DNA from: Entophlyctis helioformis
Lineage: Eukaryota; Chytridiomycota; Chytridiomycetes; Chytridiales; Chytriomycetaceae
Length of the DNA: 64,000 nucleotides
Reading direction: 5' to 3'
Assembly (NCBI GenBank): GCA_025526915.1
Contig: JAHLKH010000014.1
Location: 1 to 64,000 of the forward strand
Shown: positions 34,075 to 45,904 of the stretch, in pieces
Numbering within the stretch: position 1 is the first letter of the stretch
Layout of the letters: each line of letters starts with the position of its first letter
Position numbers and translations under genes: made by a program
Notes under the pieces: generated by a model
Seen by the model: only the letters and a program-made list of their open reading frames with translations
Told to the model about the DNA's origin: nothing
The model's database searches: none

Positions 34075-37000
34075 ATGCAGGCCAGACCTCCCGTCAGCAA
34101 GACTGCATCAAGCCCGTCCCTCGGCAGGCAAAACACGAATGGGGACCAGGCAACCGTTGCGCGACTGCCCGATGAGCATTACGGTCTGCAAGACGGCGGA
34201 GAGCGCGAGGACGCCAATAAAGGCCGAATCTCGCACCAGAATGGCGACTCGATGGAAGTTGCCGACCAGCAGCAGCAGCAACCACAACAACAAAGCTCAA
34301 GTCTTGGGCCGTCGCGTGCGTCTTCTTCGCCATGTTCAGCGTCGTATCGCGACCAAGAGGAGGACGCCACAAGGAGCACGCAGGAAGAAGATGCCGGCTC
34401 AAGAGAAGAGTATCTTGTGCGTGGCGGCAGCAAGGTTGCTAAAGACGATTCGGAAGGGTATCCAACAGGGCAGAACCCTGACACCGACACCGCGGATCGC
34501 ATTCGGGATTCTGCACAGAAGGATCGCAGCCATCGTGTGATCGAGCTGGACAGTGACACGCATGACCTCACGATGCGACTCAACGAGCTGATTGCACGAG
34601 AAACGGAAGGGAGGCTGTCGTTGGAAAAGCGCGACTCGGAGGGTTGGCGACAGAGGCCAGCAGCAGCAGCAGCAGCAGGGGCAAACAACAACCAGCAGGG
34701 ACAGCCGCCGCGACAGTCTCTGCAAGGATCCCGCCAGCAAAGCATCAAACGCAGCGAGAGGCCTCGATCGCGGTCAAGTGCGGGTTTCTGGGCAACCGTC
34801 AATGATGTGCTTTGCGGCTGCTGCACTGGCGGTGGCCATCACAACGCCGTGGTTGTGCCCCTCGCAAGCACGCCTCCCGCAGAAACGGATCGTATGGACG
34901 CACATTTCCTTTCGACAAACGCACACAGCCAGTTTGTGAGCGATGGCGCCACCACCGACTCGCGCGAGACGGCGTGGACAACCATCAACCACGGCAGCCA
35001 GACAGACAGACAGAGTTCCCAGCAACATTCAGCAAGATCGCAGGGCTCTTCCAAGCAGCAGCAACAGCACAATGTGCCGCAGGTGTATCGGCTGCGTCTG
35101 CGCACGTCGCAGGTTGCCAAACAATCGCAATCCGTCAGTCAAAGCAGCGAGTGGGATCCATCATCAGAAGCCGAGAGCACACCAAGCACAACAGCGTTTC
35201 GGCAGTCTGGCTCGGCGTTTTCGCGTGGCACGACTGAGCGCCGCTACTCGTTGCTGAGCAATGAGCGGCGATCGACCTCGAGCAGCTCTAACCGGGATAG
35301 TCTGCCGTCAAGCCCGTCGTCAGAAGGACCCACGCCGTTCCAGTCGCCCCGCCAAAGCACAATACGCCGTCTCGTCAACAGAACGCCCAGTGGTCGCAGT
35401 GTGCAAAGCAACCCACAGGCACGAATCTACGACTCCAAAGAGCTCAACCTGTCCATGACACTCAGTCGCGACGACCTACGAAACGCGCTGGAAGCATTCA
35501 CAAGTGATGCAGTCGCCAAGCAGGTTGAACAGGGCTACGATCCTGTTGCCGCCGTCCGCCAGCCCACCATTGTTGTATCAGACGACAATGCCGAGCGACT
35601 TCCAGCCTCCAAGATGAGCTCCATGCTCGAAGGCCTGTATCCGCTCAAGGATACAACCCACATCATGCGACAGAGTGACGAAATCTCGACTCTGTCGGCG
35701 TTTGGCGTGATCGAAACCAAAGGCTACCTGCTGGATAATCGAGGATCTGTTGTCACCATCTCGGGCACGAGCAGCACGCCTGCGGTCGACGCTGCCGTTG
35801 GAGGCCTAGCGACCATAAGCGGCGCGCCAGGAACGGCCGGACGCGTGACTGGAAACGGCTGGACAAGCGGCGCTGGCGCTGCTTCAAGTGGCGCTGCTTC
35901 TCAGGCAGCAAATGCAAACATGGGATCCCCGAGCAGCAGCAGCGGAGCAGTCAGTGACAGCATCGGTGCCATGGATGGGCTGGCCAATGCGCGGCGCACG
36001 TCCACATCAACGCAGGGCTCGGATGGCGCGTCGGTGCACAGTGCGACCTGCGACGCACACCGAGCGGCAGACGAAGGTGGTCGCTGCCTGCATCAGAGTT
36101 TTTAGCCAAAACTTCGACGCAAGGGCCAAGCTGCGACCAGGGGTCGCTGGACACTACAGGTGGATCCATAACATCTGTGACACACACACAAACGGCAACC
36201 TCGAGTTTTTTGATGTCGCCCCCCACCTCGCATGTGCAGTCAATTCACAGTCAGCCCAACACAACACACACGAGCCGCTCGTCGGTCAATTCGCGGCAGA
36301 CCACAACGCGACGGTCAATCAACCGCATGCGCTTGGCCAACATGAGCAGCAGCGGCGATAGCTTCAGATCACTCTCTGGGTTTGCAGGAAGTGCTAACTC
36401 GACCTCGCTCGCTCATGTGCGCGGCATCCTGAAAAACTCGGTCACGGCCACGTCTTCGTCGATTGCGTCGCCGGCCGAACAGATGGACCCAGGGCTTGTG
36501 ATTGACTTTGGAGGCCAGGTGCAGATGAATGCGATGCCGATGCTGGAGCAGCGACATCCAATGTATTCATCGCTTGCATCAAGCATGAATCGTGGCAGCC
36601 AAGCAAGTGTTCCGGCTGGAGGCATTCTGTCGTCGCAAGACTCCATCTCGCAGTATGCATCCGCCGTAGCCTCCACGGGCACGTCGCTTGAGTCGCGCGG
36701 ATCCGCTCATCAGCAAACCCCATTCCAGTCGCTCGATCGTCCATCAGACTCGATCGCGCAGGAGCTCGGGCGGGAGCTGCCTGAGATGGAGCGTCGCCTG
36801 ATGCAGCGCATGCGACCGGCAGTCTACTTTGTGGGAGAGTTTATCATTCGCAAGCACGACATTGGAAAGCAAATGTACTTTTTGTCCAAGGGAAAAGTCG
36901 AGGTTGTATCGGGCGACGGCAAGGTTCAGTACAGTATCATCAATCGCGGCTCGTTCTTTGGTATGTTGCCTGCACATCGATGCTGCTTGGCCGTGCAAGT

Positions 37001-37317
37001 AGAGTATGAGACTGATCGTTTCTGCCCACACGACTAGGCGAGCTGGGGGTGTTGTTTGACATCCACGGACCGCGTCGGTTCGTGCCATTGAAAACTGCAT
37101 CTGCATGGTGTTGACGCGCAAGGATCTGGACGATGTCATGAAGGACTTTCCAGCCATCTCTGAGCGTTTTCAGCAGGTGGTTGCGTCGCGCATGGAGGAA
37201 GTCAACCAGAAGCGCGCAACAGCCAGGCGAGCCAAGGTCAACTTTGCAGGACCCGCTGCAATGCAGAGGGTAACGGAGGAGGAGGAATTCTTGAGTGGGC
37301 GTAAGACAAAACAATAA
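34075..37317 (+). CDS. Disordered protein with C-terminal cyclic nucleotide-binding domain
   Basis: A long S/Q-rich N-terminal region (about 800 residues) ends in a cNMP-binding fold. Its parts are MRPAVYFVGEFIIRKHDIG, MYFLSKGKVEVVSGDGKVQY, then GSFFGELGVLFDIHGPR across the intron 36961-37037, and IENCICMVLTRKDLDDVMKD. The phosphate-binding cassette FGELGVLF-IHGPR resembles the regulatory-subunit FGE(L/I)AL-x-x-x-x-PR(A/T) motif, so cAMP or cGMP binding is plausible. Two single-base frame changes are needed (about 36045 and 37078). N-terminal residues 250-270 hold a Cys-rich patch (CGCCTGGG). The cyclase-like gene starts 33 bp downstream on the same strand, which suggests a shared pathway. 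Confidence 0.78.
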
Positions 37318-37349
37318 ATCGGGGTTTCACGCCAGAAACAAAAGTGGCT

Positions 37350-40300
37350 ATGGCGCAGGCGATTATTCCGTACGAAGGGGGGCTGCCCCCCATAGCGCAG
37401 CTAGATCCGATTGAAGGCAGTCAAGAGCAGCTGGCTATGCCGCCCATGACACCGCACACCAAGAGCCGCATCCCTCGCAATGCGCGTCCGTCGGGATCAG
37501 ATGCTGCGATGGCTGGTTTAGGCGTCACATCCTCTATAGCAGCATCTGGTGTCGGGAGCGGAGGAAACGAGATGACGGCTGGCATGCCAGCCGCCGGTCC
37601 TCAAGGGCAGTCGCCAGCCGCGCTTGCGATACAGCCTGACCAAAGCGCAGCCGGGACGAGCAGTCTCGCTGCTGGCGAGGACGAACGCGGCACAGGCAGG
37701 GTAGCCCCAATACTGCAGGGGCAACAGGGGCAGCCGCAACTTCATTACATGGGCGGTGGGCCTCCTTTGGCGCAGATGATCGCGGAGGAGAATGTTATCG
37801 CGCGTGAGGCTCGGAGGTCTCAGGCAGACACAGGCTCGCCCGTCACACCGCAGCAGCAGCAAACGCCGCCGTCTCAAAGACAGCAGCAATCGCAGCTGCC
37901 GCCTCACATTCAGACAGCTGGAGCTGTGCTGCCTGCAGACGCCCAACTAGCCCTCGATCAGCAGCAGCAGCAGCAGCAGCAACAGCCAAGCAGCGATCGT
38001 AAGCACAAGAAACGCCAGCACCGCAAACGCGGGCAGTCTGATGCAGCCACCTATCACTACCATGGCAGCATAGCACCAGACATGCAGCTCAAGGCAATGG
38101 TGCCGCTCCGAGCGGCGTGGCAGAGACCCGCATCGGAGCCCCAGGCACCGAAGGCTACAAGAGCGACGCGTCCATGAGCGACTATAAAAAGACCCATCGC
38201 CAGCAACGATCATACGATGTTGGCCAAGGCAGTCGCATGAATATGGGTAGCGCAATACAGTCAGCCGTAAGCATGCCGCCCAAGTCCAGCCAACCTCAGC
38301 AGCAGTCGCAACAGCAGTCGTCTCAGATCCCACCGCAGCAGCCACTTCAGCAAGGCTCCCACTCGCAAGCACCACTCCAGCAACAGCAACAGCAGCAACA
38401 ACAGACTATGAATGCATACGCCAACTTTGTCGCAGGGCAAGCCTCTCCGCTGCGCTCGCCATGGGACCAGCAATACCTGGATATGGGCGGGTTTCCAGGT
38501 CAATGGGGGCCAACACCATGGTCCAGCCAAGCGCCGTTCTTTCGACAGAGCGTATACGAAGACGATCGCATGGGCATGGGCATGCAAGGCCGTCCCTCGG
38601 CCGTATCGGTATGCGTCCAGACATGGCTGGCCGTGCATCACAGGCGATGGCACCCAACTTTGCTGGCGGTCAAATGGCCCCATATGGATATGCAGGCATG
38701 CAAGTTCAATTCAACGATCTGTACATGCAGCAACAGCAAGACCAGTTCCAGTTGCAGCAGCAGTTGCAGCTACAGCAGCAGCGGCAGCCTGCTGGCCATG
38801 CGCCACCGAAAAAGTCGGGCCGGAAACAAAAACGATCTGCAACCATTGACTCATCATCAGCACTTCCGCCACTCTACGCGTCTGGCCAGACTACGATCAG
38901 CCACCAATACAGGCACAGCAGCCGCCCGTGCAGCTTCCGATGATCTCTGCGACGGGAACACCTCAGGGTCTAGGATCGCAGCCGACTGCCATCAATGCCT
39001 CTCCAACCGGCTCGATTCCAGGTGATCCTGGCCAGTCAACGAATGGACAGCGCCTGTCGGTTGGAACCGTTGAGCAACCAATCGCAGCGTCCTCGGCGCC
39101 AGCAACAGCCGTTGCAAGTGGTGCTGGTGGAACGGCATCAGAGCCTCTGATGAACTTTGCGACACAGCTTCTATCCACAAGTCCCATTGGGCTCTCTGGT
39201 CCACTGGGGGTTGCGCTGTCTGGCCCGCTAGCGACGCCAAACTCGTCTCATGCAGGGGAAAAGGAAAGGCTTGCAACAATCCACTCGCTCGGTATCATTG
39301 ATTCAGGCGACCGTAAGTCTGTCCAGATGACTGTAAAGAGCAGCATTCTGGCACACATACTGACCGTCCATCTGCAGAGCCGAGACTGAACAAGATCACA
39401 CAGATGACCGCGCGTCTGCTTGGTGGTACCTGCTGTGTGCTGACGATTGTGGACACCGACAAGGTCATCTGGAAGTCGACCTTTTGGTCTTCGCAGCCAC
39501 TGCCCATCAAGGAAGAAGCGCGATACGAGTCGTTTTGCTCGTGGGTTGTTCAGGATGAGACGGGACGCGGAGTGACAATTCTGGACGCAAGAACCGACCC
39601 GCGATGCGTGCACATGCGTGTTAGTGCCTCATGCTTGTGGCTGCTATGCCAAAGACCCAAGCTTATTGAATCCCATCTTGCCTGGCACGCTGCAATCATT
39701 TTGTATGCACGCATCGGCCATCACCGCAGGTCAAGCAAGGTCTGGAATTCTATGCCGGCGTTCCGATTGCTGCCGCGTAAGCTTTGACTGTACATGTCGT
39801 TGAGTGCCACGTCTCATGTATGGTATAAAATGGCGCTGACATGCTTCCCCCGCAAACCCTATCAACCAGCGATCGTCGGCGCATTGGTGCACTGAGTATC
39901 CGCGGCGGTCCTCGCACGCAGTTTAGTGTGATGGACATGAATATCTTGCACGAGATGGCCTTTTGGGCGACCGGTGAGCTCGAGACGATTTCGCAGAAAC
40001 GAGAGCTCGAGTGCCGCGAGACAATGCTCATGGCGCAGATCAAGCTGGCAAAAATGCTTGAAACCAGCAGGCATAGTGATAAGAGCCTGTCGGCAGGTGT
40101 CGTCGAAAAGGTGCTGAAAACAGCGCACTTTTGTGGCCTGTATCCCACGCTGCCTTGTGCCCACTAACCGGCATTGAGTCTGGCTACATGCGGCCAACTG
40201 CATCCATGGTTAGGCTCTTGCTGTCATTCGCACCGCGCTGAATGCCGCCAGCGTCATCTTTTTGAGATTCACATCTGAAGGAAGCGGGCAAGTTTCGTCG

Positions 40301-42431
40301 CCTGTGCTTTTGTCGGCGTGCCCTCCTCTGTATTGTCATGTTTGGACTCCAAGGCAATAGCTGATCGTAACGAGACCACCAAACAGCATCAAGTCGGTAC
40401 TCCATGGATACTCGACAGCACCCAACACGACAGCCTCCCTGGCGATTGGCGACGAGATATTCTACGAGCTTGCAATGATGACGCTTAAGAAGGAGCCTCT
40501 CAATGCCCTCTCCACCTCGAGTCCCTGATCTCGGGGCCAGTGACCAAGGATGTGGACCACTATCTCAACAAAAGCATTGTACGGTGCGCAAGTGAGCTTG
40601 TTTGGAGCAACAACAGGCCGACGGGCGTCATTGCACTCTTTTTCGATGGCCAGTACCGATTCCTGTCTGTCCAGGTACATCTGTTGCTGAGGGCTCGTCA
40701 CCGGATTGGAGCCTTCTTGCTCCACGAGACACAGCTGACATGGTGGCGTGAACCTTGCTGCAGGAGCTATCGTTTGTCTCTTCTGGAGCAGCCCTTTTTT
40801 CGGCACTGCTTGAACGGGTCGACCTGTCCGACGCGTTCTCGCAGGCACAGACTCATGCCAAGACGCTCTCGACAGCCCTAAAGAAATCGTCGGTGCCGTT
40901 TGGACAAACGCAGGGACTTGCGCCTGTTGTGGTTGTGCTCGAACCCATGTTTCCGCCAGTCAAGGGCTATGTGTCTCAGCTCGACGACTCGCCAACCAAA
41001 CCGGGCTCCGGCATTGGGCAGGGCGGCATCTCATCGAATCCGTCGGGTGCAGCCGAGCAGGTGATCAGCAAAGGGCCCAAAGGTCAGGCTCACGCCCAAG
41101 TTCTGGCGCAGCTCAACGACATGGAAATGGTGATTGGCGCGGCAGGCGGTGGCAAAGAATCGGGGACAGGCCAGGCTGCCACGTCGACAGCTACGGAATC
41201 GGACAAGACAGCACCGCTACCGGCGCTGACGCCGTTGGAAAGCGTTGAGATATTGTCAGACTTTTCGCAAATGCTTGATGTGCTTGCGGATAGATTTGGC
41301 GTGAAGCGGGCCAGACGCTGTGGAAACATGGTGAGTGGCATGCATGGATGCATGGATGCATGCATTCTTTTTTGATCCGTGTGCTATGGCTACTCACCAA
41401 TACCGTGCAATCCCCGGCCACAATTGCTGGCTGAACAACAACTATAGTATTGTAGGTTTTGAGATATGAGAGGGATTGGGAAGGTGAAATGCTGTCGTTT
41501 CTAATCAGATGATCACTCTATGACTGTGCACCAACAGTGATCGTTGCCAACTTTGGGTCTGACACTGGAACACCCGAGACGGTAGCAGCATTCGCCCACG
41601 AGCTGTTTTTTACACTTGATGTGTACAATCGCAAGACGCGTCGAAACATCAAGGCGCGGATCGGCATCCACTGCGACTTTCTACCGGCGGAGCTGGCCGG
41701 CGAATCCCAGACACTTAAAGATGCATGGTCCAACATGGTGCACTTTGCATACAAGCTGGTAAATTAGGCGGTTGGTGTTGCATGCAATTGTTCAATGTCT
41801 GCTGCAGATCAAGTGGTAGACACAAAACGAGTCTGACAGACATTGGTTCACGTTGTGGTGACCACGCTGTAGGAAACAATCACCGACGCGGCGCTTGTGT
41901 CGGACATCTTCTACCACCAAACCAAGGATAAATGCACGTATGAGCAAGCCTCGCAAGTCGTGGTGCGGGGACAAGGTAAGACGCAAGCCACGCCTGCTTG
42001 CTTGGCAGTGCATGCCAACAGGCTCTAACCTGTGTCCCGCTTTAGGAGCATTCACAACGTATCGGCTCATTGGCATGGTTCTGGCGGGCGGAGATGGCCA
42101 GTCCGGTGAAGCAAATGTTTCGGTGCCGCCCAAAGAAAACGGCGTCAACAACGGCAGCTCACTCCTGATGCAGAAACTTGTGACTGGTGGACCCGCCGAC
42201 GCGTCTGGCGGTGGTGCAAGCGGCGCGAGTAGCGGTGGGTTGAGCGGAGGCAACGCCAATGCAGGCGGAGGCAGTTCGGGCGGCGGTGCGATGGCCAGTG
42301 CAGGCGGGCAGGGGCACGGTGGATCAGGCTCAGCAGTCGGCGTCAATGCCAATGCAGGCGATGCGGGGCGTGCCGATCAGAGTGATGCCAAGTCACGCGC
42401 GAAGAAGTCCAGGGCGTGTAATGTGATGTAG
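37350..42431 (+). CDS. GAF plus class III nucleotidyl cyclase-like protein with C-terminal CaaX box
   Basis: The first ~650 residues are Q/P/G-rich. Then comes a GAF domain: ERLATIHSLGIIDSGD, LNKITQMTARLLGGTCCVLT, DARTDPRC, GLEFYAGVPIAA and RRRIGALSIRGG, across introns 39313-39377, near 39620-39729, and 39777-39890. A linker (KDVDHYLNKSIVRCASELVW) precedes a class III cyclase fold: EILSDFSQMLDVLADRFGVK, RRCGNMVIVANFG, IKARIGIHCDFLPAELAG, DAWSNMVHFAYKL and VVVRGQGAFTTYRLIG. Metal-binding aspartates appear replaced (VLEPMF for the FxDI site, GN for GD), and the catalytic N/R read H/K, so activity is doubtful. The protein ends SRAKKSRACNVM, a polybasic CaaX prenylation signal. Frame changes near 38105, 38597, 38890 and 40505 each need one extra base. 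Confidence 0.75.
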
Positions 42432-42478
42432 AGGTTCATTGCAAGGCAATAAAGGGACCAGTCGATCCATGCAGACAA

Positions 42479-43256
42479 TCACGCAGACCAGCTGATCCAG
42501 CCACCAGAGAAGTCTTTGACTCTGGACAAACGTGCAGAACAATGAGTCTGCTGCTGTGAATGGAAGACAGGCAGTGGTAACTGATCGGCATGGACAACTT
42601 ACTTGAATCCATGCGACAACAACGTCTGCGTCGCCATGCCACTGCGGCGGCCAGATCTGCAATAGACGACAATGTCTTGATCGTTGGTAGGCTTATCAAA
42701 GCCGTGAGTGGCCTTGAAAGTGGACGCATCCAGACGAAATGCATCGTCGAGTGCTCCCACTTTGACGATTTCGCACAAACATTAGAGATCAGTCTCGACT
42801 GCAGTGCTGCGCCTTGGCAAAACATGTGCCGGCTCACCTGGAATGTGCTTGGCTGTCGGGATCATACCCTGCGCTGTCTCTGATGGCTCGCGGACATCAA
42901 TGAGGACGATCTAGAAGATACAAGGCACGTCATGTAAGCAGCAAGATCCATGCTGTTGATGCGATGCAGATGCAGATGCAGATGCACGACAGGCTGCCCG
43001 GTCTCACGTTGGGATTTGGTGCTGCGATGAGCTCCTGGATGTACGCCTTGTCGACGGTGGCATGCGGCTGTTGGGAGAGACCTGTTGCGTCCATGAGAGT
43101 AGCTGGAAACCGCCACAGCATGTTGTGCAGAGCGACGACCGCCGACCAAGCGTCCGACGTTTGAACCGCCGCCGCAGACGCCGTTTCGGCCGCACAGCAT
43201 GGCGTCATTGCCAGAGCGAGCGCGGTGCAGGCGAGAAACGCAGATGGGATGTGCAT
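42479..43256 (-). CDS. Single-domain rhodanese with N-terminal signal sequence
   Basis: Four exons (43256-43008, 42910-42838, 42759-42603, 42521-42479) join in phase to 173 residues. Residues 1-23 (MHIPSAFLACTALALAMTPC) are a hydrophobic leader. The fold follows: IVLIDVREPSETAQGMIPTA, IPVGALDDAFRL, DIVVYCRSGRRSGMATQTLL and FSGGWISW at the C-terminus. CRSGRRS is the six-residue active-site loop with the persulfide-forming cysteine, so the enzyme should transfer sulfane sulfur. The leader implies secretory or mitochondrial placement. It converges with the cyclase gene (48 bp between stops) and diverges from PEX5. Confidence 0.9.
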
Positions 43257-43361
43257 GGGAGAGTAGTGCCCTGGGTCAGTTCTGGCTGCCTGCTCTGCTA
43301 GATGGTATGCGAACCGAGCGACTTGCCCTTGGTTGGGTGAAGCGAACGTCCCCGAAACGCG

Positions 43362-43475
43362 CCGGTTTATGAACCGGAAAAAACCATTTGTTCCGGGAGG
43401 GTTGCAGCGGCCGAGGGTTTGTCCGTTTATGGCCGGCCAATCAAGGACCGACTCTCAAGCCAAGACCCAGCCAAT
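43362..43475. promoter_or_regulatory. Rhodanese/PEX5 divergent promoter: inverted repeat and two CCAAT boxes
   Basis: CCGGTT-TATG-AACCGG (43362-43377) is a perfect 6-bp inverted repeat with a 4-base spacer, the kind of CGG half-site pair bound by Zn2Cys6 factors. CCAAT boxes lie at 43437-43441 and 43471-43475, both followed by CA(A/G), 57-95 bp before the PEX5 start. Confidence 0.5.
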
Positions 43476-43531
43476 CAGCGGGAGACTCTCAACTGGCGAT
43501 CGAGAGACTCGGACGTTCCCCAACCCCTCAC

Positions 43532-45826
43532 ATGAACGGTGGCAATGGCAACGGCGGCCTCCTTGGTGCACTGGTAGGCTCCAAGGGCGACTGCGACACA
43601 GGCAACTCGCTTGCTCGGCTGGTCAATCACTCTGCCCAAAAGAGTGGCAGCAGCTGGGCAGACCGGCTCGAATCTGGGTCCCCTGGCCCGTCGGCTGCAT
43701 CGTCGTCGTCGTTGTCAGCGTTCCGCCAGCGCAGCCTTCGCAATGGTGGTGGTGCGCACATAATGGTGAGCGGACGGGCTGTGACGACAGCAGGCCATCG
43801 GCAGGTGCTGACAAATGTGCTCGTGTGCCTTGCTGCCTGGATCCGCTTGCACCCCTATGCTGGCTATCGTGAGCAGGCGGGCTCCATGGGCCGTGCCGAG
43901 TTCCGAGTCGAAGAGTTTCTCGAGCAGCACCAGCAGGGCGGCAGCAGTGGCCACCACCCGTTCGAGTTTGGCGAGCTGCGGCACGAGCTCGATCGGTCGC
44001 TGGCTGGCCCACCTCCAGCAGCGGCAGCAGCGGCAGCAGCTCGAGCCCGTCCAGCAGTGTCATGGGCCGATGAGTTTTCCCACCCGCACGCACTTCACCA
44101 CATCCAGCCGCAGCAACAGCAGCAGCAGCAGCAGCAGCATGACTTTGCCGAGTTTGAGCACGTGTTCGCCAACGCTGGGCTCCATCGTGCTGCAGCAAAC
44201 GGTGGCGGCGACTGGGAGCGAGAGTTTGTTTCGGCGGCATCGGCTTCGGGCATCGAGATTGACGGCGTTCTCGACACCAAGAGCATGCTCGCTGGCCAAA
44301 ACCTGACTCCTGTCGAGCGCGAGGCCTTTGAGCTCGAGTGGACGAAGCAGTTTGATGCTGTGCAGAATGCGATTCAAGGCAAGGAGCCGTTCGAAGGCGA
44401 TCTTCTTGCCACAGCCGGCGGATCGTCCGAGTGGGAGCAGCAGTTCCAGGAGCACGTCAGCAAGGGCCCCCAGAGTGAGAACGACGGCGAGTGGTTCGAA
44501 AAGTTCAACGAGATCTGGTCGAGTCTCAAGGGCCAGCATGCCTCTGGAGGCGACATGGACGAGTTTGGGTTTGGGTTTGACACGCAAGACTTTGGCGGCA
44601 ACATGGACCTAGACTTTGAGGATGCCTTCCAGCGCAGCCTTGCAGGCGACAACAGGGACCTGTTTGGCCATGGCGGCGACGAGTTTGGGTCGTTGAGCGA
44701 GATGGTTGACCCAGACCCAGTAACGGCGCCAGCGGCTCCGTACACGTTTGAGACGGAGAATCCGTACTTGGACCATCCTGATCCGCTTGCCGAAGGATTG
44801 AGTCTGATTCGTCAACAAGGCTCTCTCTCGCAGGCAGCGCTTGCCTTTGAGGCAGCCGTGCAGCGCGACGGGACGAACTCGGATGCTTGGATGTTCCTTG
44901 GACGAGTGCAGGCCGAGAACGAAAAGGACGGGCCAGCAATTGCGGCGCTGCAGCGCAGTGTGCAGGAGAATCCTGCAAACACGAGCGCGTTGATGGTGGG
45001 TCGTCTCCCTCTGCTGGTGCGTAATGCGTTGCGATTCTTGGTTGTTGACTCCCATGCTGCACAGAGCCTTGCCGTCAGCTATGTCAACGAGCGTCAGGAG
45101 CTGCAGGCCTATGCTACGCTTGATCGCTGGCTGTCAACGTGCCGTCCCGATGTGGCCCAATCCAGTGCATCGCCGTCGTCCAAAATGGGCATGTATCCAA
45201 ACTCTGCCGACATGCAGGCCCGTCTGACGACTCTGTTCCTCTCGGCTGCACACGATGGCGAATCCGGCCCAGCCGATGCGGACCTGCAAGTGGGACTTGG
45301 ACTGTTGTACTACAGCGTCGAAGACTTTGCAAAGTCTGTCGACTGCTTCACGGCCGCACTGTCTGTGCGGCCCAACGACTACATTCTCTGGAACCATCTG
45401 GGTGCGACACTGACCAACTCTGGACGCAGTGAGTATTGGCATGAAGACGCGTGGCATGTGCAGGTGTTGTGCAATGTCTTGCTGACCGAGACTGGCTTTA
45501 TTGGGGAATGTGTGCAATCCATTGATACAGCTGAAGAGGCCATTGATGCGTACTACAAGGCGCTGGAGCTCAAGCCGACGTTTGTGCGTGCGCGGTACAA
45601 CCTCGGTGTCGGATGCAACAACATTGGCTGCTACCGCGAGGCTGTCGAGCACCTGCTTGGCGCGCTCAGTCTGCATGGATCCAACCACCAGCAGCAGGCA
45701 AACGTGTCGCGGAGCCTGTGGGAGACCCTTCGCCGCACGTTCAGTTCGATGGGCCGTCGCGATCTGGCTGAAAAGGCCAGGTCGACACAGGATCTGGACG
45801 TTTTCCGTGCCGAGTTTGACTTTTGA
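43532..45826 (+). CDS. PEX5: Peroxisomal targeting signal 1 receptor PEX5
   Basis: The N-terminus LLGALVGSKGDCDTGNSLAR has the conserved cysteine that is monoubiquitinated for receptor recycling. Five WxxxF motifs that bind Pex13/Pex14 follow: WADEF, WEREF, WTKQF, WEQQF and WFEKF. C-terminal TPRs start at NPYLDHPDPLAEGLSLI and include DAWMFLGRVQAENEKDGPAI, LGLLYYSVEDFAKSVDCF, WNHLGATLTNSGR and ARYNLGVGCNNIGCYREAVE, forming the PTS1 (SKL) pocket. Introns 43766-43876, 44996-45064 and 45429-45530 keep the frame. The receptor imports matrix proteins from the cytosol. The ATG at 43532 is chosen from homology; upstream frame lacks another ATG. Confidence 0.96.
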   Translation: MNGGNGNGGLLGALVGSKGDCDTGNSLARLVNHSAQKSGSSWADRLESGSPGPSAASSSSLSAFRQRSLRNGGGAHIMVSGRAVTTAGHRQVLTNVLVCLAAWIRLHPYAGYREQAGSMGRAEFRVEEFLEQHQQGGSSGHHPFEFGELRHELDRSLAGPPPAAAAAAAARARPAVSWADEFSHPHALHHIQPQQQQQQQQQHDFAEFEHVFANAGLHRAAANGGGDWEREFVSAASASGIEIDGVLDTKSMLAGQNLTPVEREAFELEWTKQFDAVQNAIQGKEPFEGDLLATAGGSSEWEQQFQEHVSKGPQSENDGEWFEKFNEIWSSLKGQHASGGDMDEFGFGFDTQDFGGNMDLDFEDAFQRSLAGDNRDLFGHGGDEFGSLSEMVDPDPVTAPAAPYTFETENPYLDHPDPLAEGLSLIRQQGSLSQAALAFEAAVQRDGTNSDAWMFLGRVQAENEKDGPAIAALQRSVQENPANTSALMVGRLPLLVRNALRFLVVDSHAAQSLAVSYVNERQELQAYATLDRWLSTCRPDVAQSSASPSSKMGMYPNSADMQARLTTLFLSAAHDGESGPADADLQVGLGLLYYSVEDFAKSVDCFTAALSVRPNDYILWNHLGATLTNSGRSEYWHEDAWHVQVLCNVLLTETGFIGECVQSIDTAEEAIDAYYKALELKPTFVRARYNLGVGCNNIGCYREAVEHLLGALSLHGSNHQQQANVSRSLWETLRRTFSSMGRRDLAEKARSTQDLDVFRAEFDF

Positions 45827-45904
45827 GCAGCCATCGTGGACGGCCAGTGGACGGCCAGTGGACGAGGCCATGCCACCGTCGTAGAGTGATCGGTTTGGTT
45901 GATG

